Counted from the stretch's first letter, positions 1 through 8,801 are shown. The stretch is DNA of 15,320 nucleotides from Paludibacter sp. (GCA_024709185.1 JANJXE010000289.1:1-15320); one strand, 5' to 3'. A program made the numbers and translations. Notes: a model not told the origin generated them from the sequence alone.

Positions 1-87
1 TATAATTGAAAAATACCATTCTTCACTTTCTTGGTCCCACATGGTGCGGACTTTCTTTTCTTCAAACAGTTGAATTTGTGATTTCAT
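1..87 (-). CDS. Bro-N-like protein, N-terminal fragment (partial)
   Basis: The minus strand opens with ATG at 87 and stays open for 29 codons to the window edge. The protein starts MKSQIQLFEEKKVR and continues to an EEWYFSII motif. This resembles the start of Bro-N (BRO/antirepressor-like) proteins common in Bacteroidota, where a short charged stretch precedes a W-Y/F-F-S-hydrophobic motif. Such proteins are often phage-derived or orphan DNA-binding proteins, and their function here is unknown. The gene is too short for any domain check. It lies beyond the terminator of the glucan locus and has its own candidate promoter box at 111-118, so it is probably a separate unit. The match rests on N-terminal resemblance only. 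Confidence 0.55.
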   Translation of the reverse strand, partial: MKSQIQLFEEKKVRTMWDQESEEWYFSII

Positions 88-110
88 ACATAGAAATTTA
101 AACGTAGCCA

Positions 111-118
111 CAAAACTA
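111..118 (-). promoter_or_regulatory. Candidate -7 box (TAGTTTTG) for the Bro-N-like gene
   Basis: The minus strand reads TAGTTTTG, an exact match to the Bacteroidota -7 consensus TAnnTTTG, 23 bp upstream of the ATG at 87. I see no clear TTG or TTTG -33 element at the expected distance, so support is partial. The rest of 119-194 is AT-rich intergenic sequence with nothing recognisable. Confidence 0.35.
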
Positions 119-194
119 CAAAAAATCATTTACATTTCACATGAATTGAAATCATTACGACTATAGATCAACATGTGCTATTAAGTACATTAAA

Positions 195-232
195 AAAACC
201 CGGCCCATGATTGCTCAATGGTGCCGGGTTTT
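195..232 (-). terminator. Rho-independent terminator ending the glucan locus
   Basis: There is a perfect 10-bp outer stem (195-204 with 223-232, AAAACCCGGC/GCCGGGTTTT) and a 4-bp inner stem (205-208 with 218-221), with one bulged base at 222 and a 9-nt loop. Read on the minus strand the 3' arm runs into seven consecutive T residues, the standard layout for an intrinsic terminator. It lies 28 bp past the stop of the GH16 lipoprotein gene. The plus-strand reading has only a TTTT tract, so it may work in both directions but favours the minus strand. Confidence 0.88.
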
Positions 233-260
233 ATTTGTTATAGTGTTAAAAAAGAAGTGT

Positions 261-1328
261 TTACTTTCGTTGGTACACCCGTATATAATCCACTTTCATC
301 AACACCGGAGTATTAAAGATCGTATCGTCGATAGTACCGCCCATGGTTCCTCCTAAGGCAATATTCAAAATGATGAAAAACTCCTGCTTGAAGGGCCATT
401 GCTGAACGGTGGCGTTCACGTGAGGTTCCCACAGCGTGGTGCTTTTCACACCGTCGATAAAGAAGCTGATGTTGTCGTCGCCTTCATTGGCGCGTTCTTC
501 CCATTCGATGGCATAGGTGCGGAATACGTTTTCTACATTGCCAGCCGCCTTTTTAAACGACCAGTTGTTGCCACGTGAACCATTTTTCTCGGAAGTGTGT
601 ACTGCGTGTACAATGGTTTTGGCTTGCGATCCGGCATGTTCCATAATGTCGATTTCGCCACACAAGGGCCAGCGGGCTGTGGGGAAATTGGCTCCCAGCA
701 TCCAGAAGGCCGGCCAGGTTCCTTTGCCACCGGGCACACTGATACGCGCTTCGATTTTACCGTATTTAAACGATTTTTTATTCATTGTATTGATACGTGC
801 CGAAGTGTAGCTGTTCGATTGGTAGATTTCCTTGCGGGCTTCAATTACTAATTGTCCATCTTCAATACGGATATTTTCAGGTCGGCCGGTGTAGAATTGT
901 TTTTCCTGATTTCCCCAGCCATGTCCGCCGGTTTCAATATTCCATACAGAAGCGTCGAGGGTGGGGCCGTTAAACTCTTCCGACCATACCAGTTGATAGG
1001 GCAGGTCGGTGCGGGTTACCGTCACCTCGCTGGTGGCCGATACACTATCGGCCTGTGCCTTTATCAGCGTAAATCCACGCGAAATGGCCTTGATCTTTCC
1101 GGTGGAAGATACCGTTGCTACTTTCTCGTTCGACGAGGTCCATGTAATCGTTTCGCTGGCTCCAATGGGTTCAAAACTTACTTCCAGCGTCAGCGAATCA
1201 CCCTCAGCGAGATTTACCACTGCATCGCTTAAAATTACTTTTTGAACCTTTGGGTCCGGGTCGTCTTTTTCACAGGCAGAAAGAAATAATAGTACCGGTA
1301 CTATCCATAGAAATCTGAGAGTTGGCAT
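261..1328 (-). CDS. Surface lipoprotein: Big_2 domain plus GH16 beta-glucanase (laminarinase-like)
   Basis: A 355-aa endo-beta-1,3(4)-glucanase of glycoside hydrolase family 16, expected to cut laminarin-type chains at the cell surface. The signal peptide ends in a lipobox, LSAC, with Cys19. The residues after it (EKDDPDP) are acidic, as in Bacteroidota lipoproteins exported to the outer face. Residues about 28-105 form a Big_2-type Ig fold (ITWTSSNEKVATV motif). The catalytic domain spans about 110-355. It contains GEIDIMEH at 224-231, giving nucleophile Glu225, Asp227 and acid/base Glu230. The extra residue in EIDIME marks the beta-bulge type typical of laminarinases. The end YIRVYQ is characteristic of GH16. 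It is the last gene of the locus and is separated from its upstream neighbour by a hairpin (1365-1397). The family is certain; the exact substrate is inferred from context. Confidence 0.93.
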   Translation of the reverse strand: MPTLRFLWIVPVLLFLSACEKDDPDPKVQKVILSDAVVNLAEGDSLTLEVSFEPIGASETITWTSSNEKVATVSSTGKIKAISRGFTLIKAQADSVSATSEVTVTRTDLPYQLVWSEEFNGPTLDASVWNIETGGHGWGNQEKQFYTGRPENIRIEDGQLVIEARKEIYQSNSYTSARINTMNKKSFKYGKIEARISVPGGKGTWPAFWMLGANFPTARWPLCGEIDIMEHAGSQAKTIVHAVHTSEKNGSRGNNWSFKKAAGNVENVFRTYAIEWEERANEGDDNISFFIDGVKSTTLWEPHVNATVQQWPFKQEFFIILNIALGGTMGGTIDDTIFNTPVLMKVDYIRVYQRK

Positions 1329-1364
1329 AGCTGAAAGTCATTTAATATATTAATAAAAGGCAAC

Positions 1365-1397
1365 AAAAGCAGCCGGAACTATAACCCGGCTGCTTTT
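1365..1397 (-). terminator. Terminator-like hairpin inside the operon
   Basis: A perfect 12-bp inverted repeat (AAAAGCAGCCGG at 1365-1376, CCGGCTGCTTTT at 1386-1397) has a 9-nt loop. On the minus strand it starts 16 bp after the SusE-like stop codon and ends 36 bp before the ATG of the GH16 gene. The 3' arm ends in TTTT followed by GTTG, so the U-tract is short and termination is probably incomplete. I see no TAnnTTTG box between hairpin and GH16, so GH16 expression likely depends on read-through or on processing here. Confidence 0.72.
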
Positions 1398-1413
1398 TAA
1401 ACTGTTCAGGGAA

Positions 1414-2331
1414 TTACTGTTTTTTATACAAAAATACAGCATCGAGGTCAAGAGTTGTTCCGGCAACACCGCCAGCCAGGAACCATAGTACATTTTTCTC
1501 ACCCATACCGGCAGCATACAGCAATCCGTTGGTTTTCAGCGTGCTCAATGGAATTTCTATTTTTTGCCATTCACCATCGCGTGGGAAATCGGCCAAGGGC
1601 TGAATGATGGTTCCGTTGTCGTTGAACGGTGTAGGGCCTACTGCAAACTTTACATTCGACTGTCCGTCAAGACCGAATACAAAAGTGGCATTGCTGCGGC
1701 TCTTAATACCAATGTGAAGGTAGTATTTATCGGTATTGGCTGTCAGAGAAGCCAGTTTGTCCAACGCAGCACCGTCTTTACAATTAAAGCCGGCACCCGA
1801 CCAACCATTGGTTCCAACTACTAAGCTGGTCCATGGTTCAACTTCTCCAAATACATTGGGTCCTGTTGGATTACCCGGTGTGAATGTGCCATCCCAGATA
1901 TACAGGAACTTGGTGATTTCATCGGGGCGGAAGTCAGCTTTAATTTTAGTGCCTAATTTTCCGGCAGTAACACCATCCAGAATGATAGGATAGTATTCAG
2001 TTCCGGTAAGTGAAATAGCAAAATTCACCGATGCTTTGTTTACAGTAACCACGCAGGTTGCATTGAACCCGGCTACTGATGCGGTGATATTGGCAGTTCC
2101 AATGGCAAGCGCTTTTACTTTTCCTTCCACAACGGATGCGACGGCGGAATTAGAGGATGCCCAGGTGATGGTACCTTCGGCTTTTGCAGGTAAGATGCTG
2201 GCGGCAAGTTGTGCCGAGTCGCCCACTTCAAGGGTCAGATTCGCTTCATCCAGTGATACACCGGTTACTTCTTCTTCGCAGGAGCTGAACAATACCAGCA
2301 CTGCAGCGGCTAAAAACAAAATTTTTCTCAT
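1414..2331 (-). CDS. SusE-position surface glycan-binding lipoprotein with Big_2 domain
   Basis: A 305-aa lipoprotein encoded directly after susD, the usual place for a SusE/SGBP-type binding protein. The lipobox is FSSC with Cys18, followed by the acidic EEEVTG, which suggests export to the outer face. Residues about 22-98 form a Big_2 Ig-like domain (GTITWASSNSAVASV) closely resembling that of the downstream GH16 lipoprotein. Residues about 100-305 look like a beta-rich binding module with many aromatic and Gly/Asn residues, ending in LDAVFLYKKQ. I see no catalytic motif. The likely role is to hold beta-glucan at the outer membrane for SusCD and GH16. The C-terminal part is not assigned to a named family; binding is inferred from position. 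It starts 28 bp after the susD stop. Confidence 0.8.
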   Translation of the reverse strand: MRKILFLAAAVLVLFSSCEEEVTGVSLDEANLTLEVGDSAQLAASILPAKAEGTITWASSNSAVASVVEGKVKALAIGTANITASVAGFNATCVVTVNKASVNFAISLTGTEYYPIILDGVTAGKLGTKIKADFRPDEITKFLYIWDGTFTPGNPTGPNVFGEVEPWTSLVVGTNGWSGAGFNCKDGAALDKLASLTANTDKYYLHIGIKSRSNATFVFGLDGQSNVKFAVGPTPFNDNGTIIQPLADFPRDGEWQKIEIPLSTLKTNGLLYAAGMGEKNVLWFLAGGVAGTTLDLDAVFLYKKQ

Positions 2332-2359
2332 GATTTTTACTTATTTGATGTTTATAATA

Positions 2360-3913
2360 TTACGGATTTTGTTGCATAGGATTTAAATCAATTTCTTTAC
2401 TTGGGATGGGGAACAACTCATGAGTTCCTTTGATAAAGGCCGCCATGTGCTGCTGTGCTTCTGCCGATTCGCCCGACTTATATGCATCCATGGTTTCCTT
2501 GGCAATACCCCAGCGGGTAAGGTCGAACCAGCGATGTCCTTCCATGGCTAGTTCCACCCGGCGTTCGTGACGAATAGCCTTGCGAAGATCGGCCTGGTTG
2601 TCGGCATAGGAACCATACGGGAATGCCGGCAGGATAGCTGCTGTTCCTCTGGCCCTTGATCGTACCTGTTCGAGTGCATTTTTTGCAGCAGTAAGCTGGT
2701 TCAGTTCGCAGGCGGCTTCGGCATACATCAACAGCACATCGGCATAGCGAATCACTTTTGTATTAATCGGACCACGGGTTGGATGGCTAAGCGTGTAGTA
2801 ACTCTTGTCGTCGTTCATCATTGCATACTTCCGGTTCAGGTACCTGCTTCCGAGGTAGATCTCCTGTTCGGGAGTTTCAATATCGGCGTCGGAAGGATTA
2901 AAAATTGTAGCATCGCGGCGTGGATCTCCTGCTTCATAACTGTTGTAAAGATTCTTAGTAGGCTTGTTGAAACCCCAGCCACCACCCAGTTTGGAAGAGC
3001 GCGAACGGGTAAGAATAACTGTAAATGTCCCGCGGGTAAAGCCATACCCTTCGCCGTAGTCGCTGGTTGGATCTTCCATAAACTGAATTTCGAATACCGA
3101 CTCAGGGCCGTTTTCACCAGCCAGGGTAAAGTTATCGGCATAATTGCTAACCAATGTATATTCGTTGGAAGCCATAATTGAATCACCCCAGCGTTTGGCA
3201 TCCGCATAGTTTTTAGTGTACAAATGAGCTTTCAGCAACATGGCCTGGGCAGCACCCTTGGTCGCACGACCCAATTCATCGGCTGAATATTCGCTTTTTT
3301 TCCAGAGACCTCGATTGGCAGCTTCCAGGTCACTGATAATCAGGCTGTAGATATCCTGAACAGAGGCTCTGGTCTGTTGCCAGTTGGCCGACGAAACAAT
3401 CGGTTCGGTTACTTTAGGTACTCCGCCAAAAACGCGCACTAACCGGAAATAATACAGGGCACGCAGGAAATGGAGTTCGCCCAGCAAACGTTGTTGAACT
3501 CTTTCGGTCATTACCGAATCGGGAGTCATTTTTGCAATTTCCTGCAGAGGGAGATTACAACGTGCGATGCCCTGCCATTGTGCACGGTAAAAATCGAGTA
3601 GAAAACCATTGTTCGAATTGGTTTTAAAGTTCTCCATATCGTACACATCGGCCATATCGCCAATCGATTGTCCTCCCTTGAGGGCGTCATCTGAAACCAC
3701 ATCGCCGATAAACCATTCCGGGAAATAGGTCGATTGGAATTCCCACATCAGGGGAACATAGGCCGCATTGGTGTTTTGAATCGCCGTTTTACCTACCGAG
3801 TAGAAATCTTCGAGGCGGGTTAGTCCGGGCGATGGCTCCAATAGCCAGTCTTCGCAGGCGGTAAGCGACATCAGGAAGCCTGCCAGTATTGTGAATTGAA
3901 ATGCTCGTTTCAT
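2360..3913 (-). CDS. susD-like: SusD/RagB-family glycan-binding lipoprotein
   Basis: A 517-aa SusD homologue, the lid subunit that captures oligosaccharides for the SusC channel. The signal peptide ends LTAC, with Cys20 as the lipidated residue, followed by EDWLLEPS. The N-terminal region has the helical TPR-type pattern of the family (FLRALYYFRLVRVFGGVP near the first third). The C-terminal part carries the family signatures for RYADVLLMYAEAACELN, RHERRVELAMEGHRWFDLTRW and HELFPIPSKEIDLNP. The length is normal. The protein stops at QNP, slightly short of the QNPGY-type end seen in many homologues, which is a minor variation. It starts 21 bp after the susC stop and is clearly co-transcribed with it. 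Confidence 0.97.
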   Translation of the reverse strand: MKRAFQFTILAGFLMSLTACEDWLLEPSPGLTRLEDFYSVGKTAIQNTNAAYVPLMWEFQSTYFPEWFIGDVVSDDALKGGQSIGDMADVYDMENFKTNSNNGFLLDFYRAQWQGIARCNLPLQEIAKMTPDSVMTERVQQRLLGELHFLRALYYFRLVRVFGGVPKVTEPIVSSANWQQTRASVQDIYSLIISDLEAANRGLWKKSEYSADELGRATKGAAQAMLLKAHLYTKNYADAKRWGDSIMASNEYTLVSNYADNFTLAGENGPESVFEIQFMEDPTSDYGEGYGFTRGTFTVILTRSRSSKLGGGWGFNKPTKNLYNSYEAGDPRRDATIFNPSDADIETPEQEIYLGSRYLNRKYAMMNDDKSYYTLSHPTRGPINTKVIRYADVLLMYAEAACELNQLTAAKNALEQVRSRARGTAAILPAFPYGSYADNQADLRKAIRHERRVELAMEGHRWFDLTRWGIAKETMDAYKSGESAEAQQHMAAFIKGTHELFPIPSKEIDLNPMQQNP

Positions 3914-3934
3914 ATCTTTAGTGTTTATGTGTTC

Positions 3935-6900
3935 TTAAAAATCAAGATTAACTCCGAAAAGCACCGTGCGGGCCTGTGGATAATTACCATAATCGACTCC
4001 TCCGCCCACTTCAGGGTCGTAACCGGTGTATCCGGTAAGCGTCAGCAGGTTATTGCCCGAGAGGTAGAAACGGCAACGCTTTATGAAGGTTCCGTTTAGA
4101 ACGCTGGAAGGAAGGGTATACCCTAATTGCAGGTTTTTCAACCGGAAGTAGGAACCGCTTTCTACAAATCGACTCGAGGTTTCAAAATTCATGGAGCTTC
4201 CGTAAGGATTGGGTATATTACCTGAAGTGTTGGCCGTTGACCACACATTACGCATCTGAGTTCCCAATGTTGCTTCCACACCTTTGCCCTCGGTACGGTG
4301 GCGTACTGCATTGTACAGTTCGTTGCCATGTACTCCCTGGAAAAACAATTGCAGGTCGAAGCCCTGGTAGTCGGCTCCCAGGTTAATACCATAAGTCAGC
4401 CAAGGGAATGGATTTCCCAAATCGGTGCGGTCGCTGTCGTCAATCTTTCCATCCTTGTTCAAATCAGCGAATTTGGCATCACCTGCATGATAAGGGATGG
4501 TTTCGGCTGTATAGGCAGTAAGGTGTTGCAAAGCATCGGCATCCGATTGATAAATACCATCGTACTGATATCCCCAGAGGGTAAACAGCGGATAGCCTTC
4601 GTCGCTGATGCTCTTGTCGCCATATACGCGGTCACCACCATTAAGTGAAGTAAGTTCGTTGCTGATAAACGACACATTACCACTTACAGAGTAGTTCAGC
4701 TTTCCGATTTTATTCTGATGTTCGAGTTGAAGTTCAACACCCTGGTTGCGCACCATACCTACATTGGCTACCGGGTCGAAGCGGTTACCCACATGGGCTG
4801 GAGCTTTTACCGAAAGGAGCATTTCCTTGGTGTCGCGAATAAAGAAATCGACATTACCTGCCAGCATTCCATTGAAAAATCCGAAATCGACACCAGCATT
4901 GATCTGTTCGGTGGTTTCCCACTTTCCACCCTGATTTACATAGGTGAGTACTGCGGCACCACTGGCCAGTTGCTGGTTAGCCCCCAATACATAATCCACA
5001 AAGGTTGGCCCCGAATTAAACATTTTCAGGATAAAGTTATCGGCGGCAATTTTATCATTGCCAATTTGTCCCCAGCCGGCGCGAACTTTCATAAAATCAA
5101 GTTTGGGAATACCTTTCATCCAGCTTTCTTCACTGATACGCCATGCCAGCGCTGTGGATGGGAAATAACCCCATACATTTTCGGGGAACTTACTCGAAGC
5201 ATCGGCACGGAAGTTTAGTGTAACCATGTATTTGCTATCGAAAGAGTAGTGAACACGACTCAGTAAGGAGAACATGCGCATACGGGAGGCGCCGTCGTTG
5301 GCAAAGCTTTTATCTTCGGTTGCCTGTGAGATGAACCAGTTGTTGGGTGTCGGATTCAAAATTGAAGCTCCCGAACCGCCTATCGTACTGAAGTTGAACT
5401 CCTGGGTGGTCTGTCCGCCCATAACAGACAGGCTGTGTCGGTCGAACTCTTTTTGCCAGGTGAGGATATTCTCAAAAATCAGGGTACTGTAGCGCGACAT
5501 GCTGTTGGCGATGAAGTTCTTATCCGATTTATCGTACGAAGAATATTCGTAGGCTTGTTTAAAGAGCTTATCGCGGTTGTTCGATAGGTCCATGCTCACC
5601 GACGAGCGAAGAACCAGGTTTTTCACCGGAGTAATTTCGGCATAGATATCGCCTACCCAACGTTCTACGTTGTTCGACGGTTCGCTGTTTTCAACCATCG
5701 AAAACGGATTGGTAACATTCCGGAAGTTGGAAGAAGCTGCGATTTGTCCGCTTAGGTCTTTACCATCGATATTCACCGATCCTGCTGGGAAATGGGTAGG
5801 ATCCCAGGGAGCCATCGCCAACGCTGCCGAAAGTACCGAAGCACCCGGACTGGAGTTGTTGTTCATCGCATTGCGGCCGGTCGACGACATAAACGAAAGG
5901 TTCTCACCGATTTTCAGCCAGCTGCGCACTTTGTGTGAGCTGTTGATACGCAGGGTAAGACGTTCGAAGTTCGACCCTATAATCGTTCCGTCCTGATTGA
6001 AGTAGCTGGCACTGATTACGTAGTTTCCTTTATCGGTACCTCCGTCGATTGAGAGGTGATAGTTCTGAATCGGTGCGTTCGGTACGAAAACTTCATTCTG
6101 CCAGTCGGTTTCAATACTCGCATAATCCAGTCCATTGGGATTGGTATCGGTTTTTACTACCGGATAATAGGGCGAACGGCCCAGGCGATAGGCAGTGAGC
6201 CATTTGTTGAAGCCATTGTTGCGGAAATAAGTACGTTCCGAAGCTACATTGTTGAGTGAAATCAGGGTTTTGGCAAACTCTTCCGATTGCATTAACTCCA
6301 GACTACGCCAGCGGTTTTGTACTCCAAAATAAGCATTTAAGGAAATATTACTTTGACCTTCTTTTCCTTTTTTAGTTGTTACCAGGATAACGCCGTTGGC
6401 ACCCCGCGAACCGTAAATTGCAGTTGCCGAAGCATCTTTCAGAATTTCGGTTGATTCAATATCGTTGGTACTTAAAAACGAAATATTGTCGACAATAGTA
6501 CCATCGACTACGAAAATCGGGGCACTGTTGTTTACTGTACCGATACCACGGATACGAATTTCGGCCTGCGCTCCGGGTTGACCCGAATTGGCATTTACCG
6601 TTACACCCGCTGCACGTCCCTGCAAGGCCTGGTCGATACCAGCTGCCGGTGTTTTTTGCAAAGCATCTGCTTTAATCGAACTCACCGATCCGGTAAGGTC
6701 GCTCTTTTTCATGGTACCATAACCAATGGCTACCACTTCATCGAGCAGTTTGGCATCGGGTTCGAGTACCACATTCACGGTTCCCGACTGATTCACAGCG
6801 ATTACCTTTTCCTTGTAACCAATGTAGCGGAACACAATACTTTTGCCCACAGGTACAGAAATACTGTATTTCCCATTGATGTCGGTAATGGTTCCCTGCC

Positions 6901-7054
6901 CGGAGACTCCTGAAACAAAAACATTCACTCCCATCATCGGGAGCCCATCGTCGGCTGCTGTTACCTCACCAACTATATTCAGCGTCTGTGCAAACAGAGC
7001 TGAGGTAAGCAGCGTAGTGATTAGTACCGTTAGTAATCTTCTCAAGTTGTTCAT
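3935..7054 (-). CDS. susC-like: SusC/RagA-type TonB-dependent transporter
   Basis: A 1039-aa outer-membrane TonB-dependent channel of the SusC family that imports oligosaccharides with SusD. I chose ATG at 7054: it is followed directly by a signal peptide (MNNLRRLLTV..., cleavage near residue 22). The frame is open up to an ATG at 7156, but those 34 extra codons overlap a promoter box and do not form part of a signal peptide. Residues about 27-100 are a carboxypeptidase-D-like domain (GEVTAADDGLPMMGVNVFV). Next come a DEVVAIGYGT segment (105-114) and the plug domain with RIRGIGTVN and the SusC-typical LKDASATAIYGSRGANGV (about 205-222). The beta-barrel follows and ends VLFGVNLDF with the terminal Phe usual for barrel assembly. 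The substrate is inferred as beta-1,3-glucan oligosaccharides from its neighbours. Confidence 0.97.
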   Translation of the reverse strand: MNNLRRLLTVLITTLLTSALFAQTLNIVGEVTAADDGLPMMGVNVFVSGVSGQGTITDINGKYSISVPVGKSIVFRYIGYKEKVIAVNQSGTVNVVLEPDAKLLDEVVAIGYGTMKKSDLTGSVSSIKADALQKTPAAGIDQALQGRAAGVTVNANSGQPGAQAEIRIRGIGTVNNSAPIFVVDGTIVDNISFLSTNDIESTEILKDASATAIYGSRGANGVILVTTKKGKEGQSNISLNAYFGVQNRWRSLELMQSEEFAKTLISLNNVASERTYFRNNGFNKWLTAYRLGRSPYYPVVKTDTNPNGLDYASIETDWQNEVFVPNAPIQNYHLSIDGGTDKGNYVISASYFNQDGTIIGSNFERLTLRINSSHKVRSWLKIGENLSFMSSTGRNAMNNNSSPGASVLSAALAMAPWDPTHFPAGSVNIDGKDLSGQIAASSNFRNVTNPFSMVENSEPSNNVERWVGDIYAEITPVKNLVLRSSVSMDLSNNRDKLFKQAYEYSSYDKSDKNFIANSMSRYSTLIFENILTWQKEFDRHSLSVMGGQTTQEFNFSTIGGSGASILNPTPNNWFISQATEDKSFANDGASRMRMFSLLSRVHYSFDSKYMVTLNFRADASSKFPENVWGYFPSTALAWRISEESWMKGIPKLDFMKVRAGWGQIGNDKIAADNFILKMFNSGPTFVDYVLGANQQLASGAAVLTYVNQGGKWETTEQINAGVDFGFFNGMLAGNVDFFIRDTKEMLLSVKAPAHVGNRFDPVANVGMVRNQGVELQLEHQNKIGKLNYSVSGNVSFISNELTSLNGGDRVYGDKSISDEGYPLFTLWGYQYDGIYQSDADALQHLTAYTAETIPYHAGDAKFADLNKDGKIDDSDRTDLGNPFPWLTYGINLGADYQGFDLQLFFQGVHGNELYNAVRHRTEGKGVEATLGTQMRNVWSTANTSGNIPNPYGSSMNFETSSRFVESGSYFRLKNLQLGYTLPSSVLNGTFIKRCRFYLSGNNLLTLTGYTGYDPEVGGGVDYGNYPQARTVLFGVNLDF

Positions 7055-7108
7055 TGTATTTGAATTTGATTTTTTTGAATTGTATTTGTTTGTAGGTTTC
7101 AGCTCTTG

Positions 7109-7116
7109 CAAAAATA
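7109..7116 (-). promoter_or_regulatory. Proximal candidate -7 box (TATTTTTG) upstream of susC
   Basis: The minus strand reads TATTTTTG, matching TAnnTTTG, 54 bp upstream of the susC ATG. No good TTG/TTTG -33 element is visible upstream, so it is weaker than the distal box at 7154-7161. The sequence between the two boxes is AT-rich. Confidence 0.35.
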
Positions 7117-7153
7117 GCAGGAATATATTGAACATGTCTACTTTTTTACCACA

Positions 7154-7181
7154 CAAAAATACGCAAACAGGGCCTTGTCAA
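7154..7181 (-). promoter_or_regulatory. Distal candidate promoter of the susCD operon (TTG-N17-TATTTTTG)
   Basis: On the minus strand a TTG (7179-7181) is followed by 17 nt and then TATTTTTG (7154-7161). This fits the Bacteroidota promoter pattern TTG-N17-23-TAnnTTTG. It sits in the 249-bp gap between the symporter and susC, the longest gap of the locus, giving a 5' leader of roughly 95 nt. It suggests that susC-susD-susE-GH16 can be transcribed separately from the upstream enzyme genes. The rest of the gap (7182-7303) has no recognisable gene or strong terminator. Confidence 0.6.
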
Positions 7182-7303
7182 CTCTCAAAATTTCTACAGA
7201 TGAATCGATAAGTCTATTGAATATCAGCGGATTGCATATTTATGTGTTGTATAACATATTTCGACAGCCATTTCAACATGTAAAATCGTTGATTTTCGTG
7301 TGC

Positions 7304-8737
7304 TTACTGACTGGATTTTTCTCTTCGGGCGGTTAATAATGCGCGAATCTCATTGGCTTTGGCTTCTGTTACATCGTATTTCCAGATAACCAGGATAGCA
7401 ATGAGTCCGGTAGTAACCGGAATGATGATATCTGCCAGTCGAAGGCGGGTAAGCACTTCGGAAGTCTGGGCAGTCGCATTCTGATCGAAGCCTATCAGGT
7501 TGAGCACAGCACCACTCGTGAGGAGCGCTACAGCGGTACCTAATTTCACCATCCACCAGTAAACAGCTCCGAAAGTAGCTTCGCGTCGGGTTCCGTTTTC
7601 CAGTTCATCGAGGTCGCATACGTCGGCAGTCATCGACATCATAAGGGTAAATAAGCCCCCGATGCCAAACGACATCAACGGAATAGGAATAAACATCATG
7701 TAGGGATTTTCCGGATTGAAACCCCACCATTTCAGAGCATATCCCACCATAGAAATCAGGGTTGCCACGATAAAGGCATTTTTTTTACCAATTTTTTGCG
7801 ATAGTACAGTGATAACCGGAATTACCAGAAAAGCAGTCGCCATAGCACTTACAGTTCCAAACCAGGCAGGCCAGTGACCGGCAGCTACCGTATCCCCATT
7901 GTAAAGGTAAAAAATGATAATAAAGAAAGCAAACTGGGCGATGGTTTGAAATCCGTTAAAGATGAGGAAGGTAGCTCCACACAGTTTTAAAAAGGGCTTG
8001 GAGCTGAATGTTTGTTTTATTCCCTTCAGAAAATCTTTTGTATTTGCTGCCAGGTTTTTCAAATTTAGCTTTGCATCTTCCTTAAGGGCTTTTAATTCAA
8101 GTTCCTTGCAAAACAGAGCCGGCATAATACCCAACAGCATACAGAGTCCGCCTACCCAAAACGATAGGTTACGGGCACCTTCCGGGGCAGAAGGGTAAAT
8201 ATCAGGGTTGTAGATAATCACCCAGAACCAGGGTGCAATCATCCAGGCAATTTGTCCCATCCATTGAGAAACGGCCATCAGTCGGGTGCGTTCATTGTAA
8301 TCGGGACTCATTTCATACCCTAATCCAATGAGTGGAGTGGCAAAAATAGTATAGCCGGTGTAGAATACCAGCGAAAAGAGTAGGAAATAAAAGAAATTAT
8401 AGGTCTGCGAATTTTCGGGATACAACTGCCACATCACCATAAAGGTAAGTCCGGTGATGATACTTCCTGCCAGAATATAGGGTTTGCGTCGTCCCCAGCG
8501 GGAACGGGTATTGTCCGAAACATAGCCCATGATGGGATCGGTAAGTGCATCGAAAATACGCGGAAGTGCTGCTAATACTCCTGCCAGAAAGGGGTCCATC
8601 TTCAGCGATAGCACCAATACCACCATGAAAATACCCAGGGCTGCGGGGAAAAGCTGATTGGCCAGATGCCCTGATCCGAAGGCTATTTTTTGACCCCATG
8701 GAACGATGTCGAAAGGAAGTGTTTTGGTTGTAGACAT
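7304..8737 (-). CDS. GPH-family (MelB-like) sugar:cation symporter
   Basis: A 477-aa inner-membrane transporter of the glycoside-pentoside-hexuronide:cation symporter family (MFS_2). About twelve hydrophobic segments can be seen. The signature after the second helix reads DALTDPIMGYVSDNTRSRWG (residues 63-82). Asp63 and Asp67 fall where MelB has its two cation-binding aspartates, and the RWGRRKPY loop follows. A central charged loop (about 205-240, rich in Lys and Glu) separates the two halves. It lies between the GH17 lipoprotein and susC. The likely job is moving short beta-1,3-gluco-oligosaccharides from periplasm to cytoplasm, where the phosphorylase encoded two genes upstream can act. 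The family is certain; the substrate is inferred. The gene starts 64 bp after the GH17 stop and I see no clear promoter in that gap. Confidence 0.93.
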   Translation of the reverse strand: MSTTKTLPFDIVPWGQKIAFGSGHLANQLFPAALGIFMVVLVLSLKMDPFLAGVLAALPRIFDALTDPIMGYVSDNTRSRWGRRKPYILAGSIITGLTFMVMWQLYPENSQTYNFFYFLLFSLVFYTGYTIFATPLIGLGYEMSPDYNERTRLMAVSQWMGQIAWMIAPWFWVIIYNPDIYPSAPEGARNLSFWVGGLCMLLGIMPALFCKELELKALKEDAKLNLKNLAANTKDFLKGIKQTFSSKPFLKLCGATFLIFNGFQTIAQFAFFIIIFYLYNGDTVAAGHWPAWFGTVSAMATAFLVIPVITVLSQKIGKKNAFIVATLISMVGYALKWWGFNPENPYMMFIPIPLMSFGIGGLFTLMMSMTADVCDLDELENGTRREATFGAVYWWMVKLGTAVALLTSGAVLNLIGFDQNATAQTSEVLTRLRLADIIIPVTTGLIAILVIWKYDVTEAKANEIRALLTARREKSSQ

Positions 8738-8801
8738 AGATTATACGTTTTTTTTATATTCAATTTACAGGGAATCGTTACTTAAAGTATAGGATAGAAT
8801 C

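Noticed and set aside
3893..3913. Relation between the small leader ORF (MKRAC) and the SusD start (MKRAF)
   Set aside because: They share 13 identical bases at the start, but similarity fades at once afterwards and MKRA-type starts are common for signal peptides.
4718..5218. Plus-strand open frame of 166 codons
   Set aside because: It is antisense to the conserved beta-barrel region of SusC and shows no family features.
7055..7156. A longer SusC start at 7156 adding 34 residues
   Set aside because: The extension has no signal peptide character, overlaps two promoter-like boxes, and the ATG at 7054 is followed directly by a clear signal peptide.
7280..7296. Weak hairpin just after the symporter stop, considered as a terminator
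   Set aside because: The stem is only 6 A/T-rich pairs with a 3-nt loop and no T-run follows on the minus strand.
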